Below are positions 61,760 through 64,000 of a stretch of DNA of 64,000 nucleotides, piece after piece. The position numbers and the translations under genes are program-made. Every line of letters begins with the position of its first letter. Within the stretch, counting starts at the first letter, position 1. The stretch is from assembly GCA_029557895.1 (NCBI GenBank), contig JAKQHT010000025.1:1-64000 (forward strand). Reading direction: 5' to 3'. A model generated the notes under the pieces. The model did no database searches, was not told the DNA's origin, and saw nothing but the letters and a program-made list of their open reading frames with translations. This DNA is from Bacteroidota bacterium. Lineage in GTDB: Bacteria > Bacteroidota > Bacteroidia > Flavobacteriales > Flavobacteriaceae.

Positions 61760-62536
61760 ATGCATGAAAGACCCCTAATTTTGGTCACAAATGATGATGG
61801 CATCACGGCACCCGGCATCCGGGCGCTCATAGAAGTGATGAACGAACTTGGCGATGTTGTAGTTGTTGCACCAGACAGTCCACAAAGCGGTATGGGGCAT
61901 GCCATAACCGTAAGTACAACGCTCTTTGTGGAAAAACTCAAAGTTGATAGCGGCCCACAACAAGAATACAGTTGTTCCGGAACGCCTGTTGACTGTGTAA
62001 AATTGGCCGTAAAAGAAATCATTGGCCGTCAGCCCGACCTGTGCGTATCTGGAATTAACCACGGGAACAATGCCTCGATAAATGTTATTTATTCAGGAAC
62101 AATGAGCGCTGCTATCGAAGCTGGCATTGAGGGCATACCCGCCATTGGTTTTTCTTTGGGGAATTTCAACTGGAATGCGGATTTTGAACCTGCAAAACCT
62201 TATGTCCTAAAAATAGCCGAAAACGTATTGAAATTTGGATTGCCAAGCGGTGTTGTTCTGAACGTCAACATTCCCAACTTGTCAAAATCCGATATAAAGG
62301 GTGTCAAAATATGTAGGCAGGCCAAAGCAAGATGGGAAGAAGAATTTGACAAACGTCAAAACCCACACGGTCGGGATTATTATTGGTTGACCGGGAAATT
62401 CGTCAATCTGGACAATGGTGATGATACCGACGAATGGGCCCTGAAAAACGGTTACGTTTCGATTGTTCCCGTACAGTTCGACCTGACAGCATACTCAGTA
62501 ATTCAAAATTTAAACAATTGGAATATAAATGATTAA
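61760..62536 (+). CDS. surE: 5'/3'-nucleotidase SurE
   Basis: A 258-residue metal-dependent phosphatase for nucleoside 5'- and 3'-monophosphates, linked to stationary-phase survival. LVTNDDGITAPGI has the metal-binding D12-D13; SPQSGMGHAIT supplies the Ser and SGINHGNN the Asn ligands. Length is typical. Its 3' end overlaps the next small membrane-protein gene by 8 bases, so the two are coupled. Confidence 0.96.
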   Translation: MHERPLILVTNDDGITAPGIRALIEVMNELGDVVVVAPDSPQSGMGHAITVSTTLFVEKLKVDSGPQQEYSCSGTPVDCVKLAVKEIIGRQPDLCVSGINHGNNASINVIYSGTMSAAIEAGIEGIPAIGFSLGNFNWNADFEPAKPYVLKIAENVLKFGLPSGVVLNVNIPNLSKSDIKGVKICRQAKARWEEEFDKRQNPHGRDYYWLTGKFVNLDNGDDTDEWALKNGYVSIVPVQFDLTAYSVIQNLNNWNIND

Positions 62537-62813
62537 AAAAGAAGTGTTTATTGGGTTTTTAATTGGGATTTCTGCCAACGCTTTGGGATTGTTGATTGCT
62601 GTTTTGATATTTGGAAATGACGGTAACATCCAATCCTCCGTAAAACAGTCCATTGAAAATGATTTCTTTGGAAAACTTGTGAGCATTGGTGCCATATTGA
62701 ACTTAATGGTCTTTTTTTGGTTCATAAAAAAAAAGCAAGATTACAGGGCGAGAGGTGTCATTTTGGCCACTATAGCCGTTGCCGTTATTACGTTTTTGAT
62801 AAACTTAAAGTGA
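62529..62813 (+). CDS. Small hypothetical membrane protein
   Basis: A 94-residue protein that I do not recognise, with three likely membrane helices (about 7-28, 48-67 and 76-92) and a Lys-rich loop. No motif is visible. It overlaps surE by 8 bases and lies 67 bp before lpxB, so it is probably part of a surE-lpxB transcription unit. From memory such a gene between surE and lpxB is usual in Flavobacteria. Confidence 0.78.
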   Translation: MIKKEVFIGFLIGISANALGLLIAVLIFGNDGNIQSSVKQSIENDFFGKLVSIGAILNLMVFFWFIKKKQDYRARGVILATIAVAVITFLINLK

Positions 62814-62880
62814 CCTTTTGAATGGACGGAAAGCTATTTGTTGGATTGAAAAACCAATGAAACTCCATAATCTATAACTC

Positions 62881-63996
62881 ATGAAATATTATATCATAGC
62901 CGGAGAGGCTTCCGGAGACCTGCACGGTTCTAACCTTATGAAAGCTTTGGCAAAGCAAGATGCCCAGGCCCAGTTTAGGGTATGGGGAGGCGACCTGATG
63001 CAAGCTGCCGGAGGGTCACTGGCCAAGCATTATAAAGATTTGGCTTTCATGGGATTTGTGGAAGTTTTGATGAACTTGCGAACCATCACCAAAAATCTCG
63101 CTTTCTGTAAGAAAGACATTGATGCTTTTAGTCCGGATGCCATTATATTTATTGATTACCCGGGATTTAATATGCGCATTGCCAAATGGGCAAAACATAA
63201 AGGCTACAAAACACACTACTATATTTCGCCACAAATTTGGGCATGGAAAGAAAACCGCATACGGGACATCAAAAGAGATGTGGATTGCATGTATGTCATT
63301 TTGCCTTTTGAAAAGGATTTCTATGAAAAAAAACATCACTACCATGTAGAATTTGTGGGTCATCCCCTGATTGATGCCATTGCCGATAGGCCACCAGTGG
63401 ATGAACAAGGGTTTAGGGCTGCAAACAGCCTTACCTGCAAGCCCATCATCGCCCTCTTGCCCGGAAGCCGAAAGCAAGAAATTGAAAAAATGCTTTCGGT
63501 TATGTTGGATGTTTCAGGGTCTTACCCCGATTATCAATTTGTCATTGCCGGTGCACCCAGCCAAGACCATGCATTTTATGCCAAATTTATCAAAGAGCAC
63601 AACGTGTCCTTTGTGGCCAATCAAACTTATGACTTGTTGGGTATTGCTACGGCCGCGCTTGTGACCTCCGGTACAGCAACTTTAGAAACCGCACTGTTCA
63701 AAGTGCCACAAGTAGTTTGCTACAAAGGGAGTTGGATTTCTTACCAAATTGGTAAGCGCATCATTGACCTTAAATACATTTCGCTGGTCAATCTTATACT
63801 CGACAAGGAGGCGGTGACAGAATTGATTCAGGGCGATTTCAACCAACAGCGGCTCAAAAATGAATTGGACAGTATACTAACCGACCAAACAAGGGAACGG
63901 TTGTTTATGGACTATTTTGAACTCGAAAAAAAACTTGGCGGACAGGGTGCCAGTGAAAAGACCGCTAAACTTATTTTTAACGCTATCAATAAATGA
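62881..63996 (+). CDS. lpxB: Lipid-A-disaccharide synthase
   Basis: A 371-residue peripheral membrane GT-B glycosyltransferase (GT19) that joins UDP-diacylglucosamine and lipid X in lipid A synthesis. MKYYIIAGEASGDLHGSNLMKAL is the family start; FMGFVEVL and FVGHPLIDA are LpxB motifs; ALLPGSRKQEIEKML is the donor-site GSR motif. It ends at the right edge of the window (TGA at 63994-63996), complete. Confidence 0.96.
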   Translation: MKYYIIAGEASGDLHGSNLMKALAKQDAQAQFRVWGGDLMQAAGGSLAKHYKDLAFMGFVEVLMNLRTITKNLAFCKKDIDAFSPDAIIFIDYPGFNMRIAKWAKHKGYKTHYYISPQIWAWKENRIRDIKRDVDCMYVILPFEKDFYEKKHHYHVEFVGHPLIDAIADRPPVDEQGFRAANSLTCKPIIALLPGSRKQEIEKMLSVMLDVSGSYPDYQFVIAGAPSQDHAFYAKFIKEHNVSFVANQTYDLLGIATAALVTSGTATLETALFKVPQVVCYKGSWISYQIGKRIIDLKYISLVNLILDKEAVTELIQGDFNQQRLKNELDSILTDQTRERLFMDYFELEKKLGGQGASEKTAKLIFNAINK

Positions 63997-64000
63997 TTAT

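Noticed and set aside
1-63996. CRISPR array, transposon, integron or secondary-metabolite cluster
   Set aside because: No regularly spaced direct repeats, transposase or integrase frames, and no synthase modules were seen on either strand.

Overview
The window reads as chromosomal housekeeping DNA from a member of the Flavobacteriaceae (Bacteroidota). The evidence is two secreted proteins with C-terminal type IX secretion (T9SS) sorting domains, a PorG-like DUF6089 protein, an S46 dipeptidyl-peptidase, a DnaE fused to an N-terminal exonuclease, a second ClpP, several Bacteroidota-typical DUF families (DUF4271, DUF4296, DUF6370, DUF6252), and promoters of the Bacteroidota type (TTTG, about 19 nt, TAnnTTTG). 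I see no prophage, integrase, transposase, CRISPR array or defence island.

Layout. 1-2.2 kb: the 3' part of leuS, which carries two in-frame palindromic insertions, then a short prohibitin-like membrane protein, a degenerate second copy of the leuS tail, and a small lipoprotein. 2.3-8.7 kb: a membrane zinc peptidase, an Lrp/AsnC regulator with saccharopine dehydrogenase, DUF423, ATP-dependent PEP carboxykinase, and uroporphyrinogen-III synthase with DUF4271. 8.9-14.8 kb: a coupled run of polyprenyl-phosphate mannosyltransferase, dihydroorotase and a DUF4296 lipoprotein, then an SDR epimerase, tyrS and a LuxE-like acyltransferase. 14.9-21.9 kb: two T9SS cargo proteins (one almost only a sorting domain), a PhoB/PhoR-like two-component pair, a glycosyltransferase, and a coupled trmB, LysE-type exporter and alkyltransferase-like run. 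22.1-27.8 kb: an M15 peptidase, a membrane protein/XRE pair, an Fe-S/redox operon (Mrp, NifU, ferredoxin reductase, ferredoxin), and a metallophosphoesterase whose last ~56 codons are frameshifted. 28-31.2 kb: glutaryl-CoA dehydrogenase, tRNA m6A methyltransferase, rimM and rpsP. 31.3-38.7 kb: a lipoprotein, the exonuclease-DnaE fusion, thioredoxin, a ClpP paralogue and a DUF58 protein. 38.9 kb: tRNA-Asp.

39.3-47.6 kb is an envelope biogenesis block on the minus strand, read in the order CBS protein, nadK, porG-like, uppS, bamA, two Skp/OmpH chaperones and murI; it joins undecaprenyl-phosphate supply, outer-membrane protein assembly and peptidoglycan precursor synthesis. 47.7-49.6 kb: pdxJ, an esterase and a small membrane protein. 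49.8-53.2 kb: tig, clpP and clpX, a protein quality-control operon. 53.4-64 kb: a GH3-family protein, DUF2797, an S46 peptidase, an ABC permease with a Prc-type protease, surE, a small membrane protein and lpxB.

The least ordinary signals are repeat-driven. Two GC-rich palindromes sit inside the leuS reading frame. Four nested palindromes sharing TCTCAAAA/TTTTGAGA-type ends lie just 3' of genes and probably act as terminators. A leuS tail remnant lies 0.5 kb beyond leuS. I did not find a convincing new multi-gene system.
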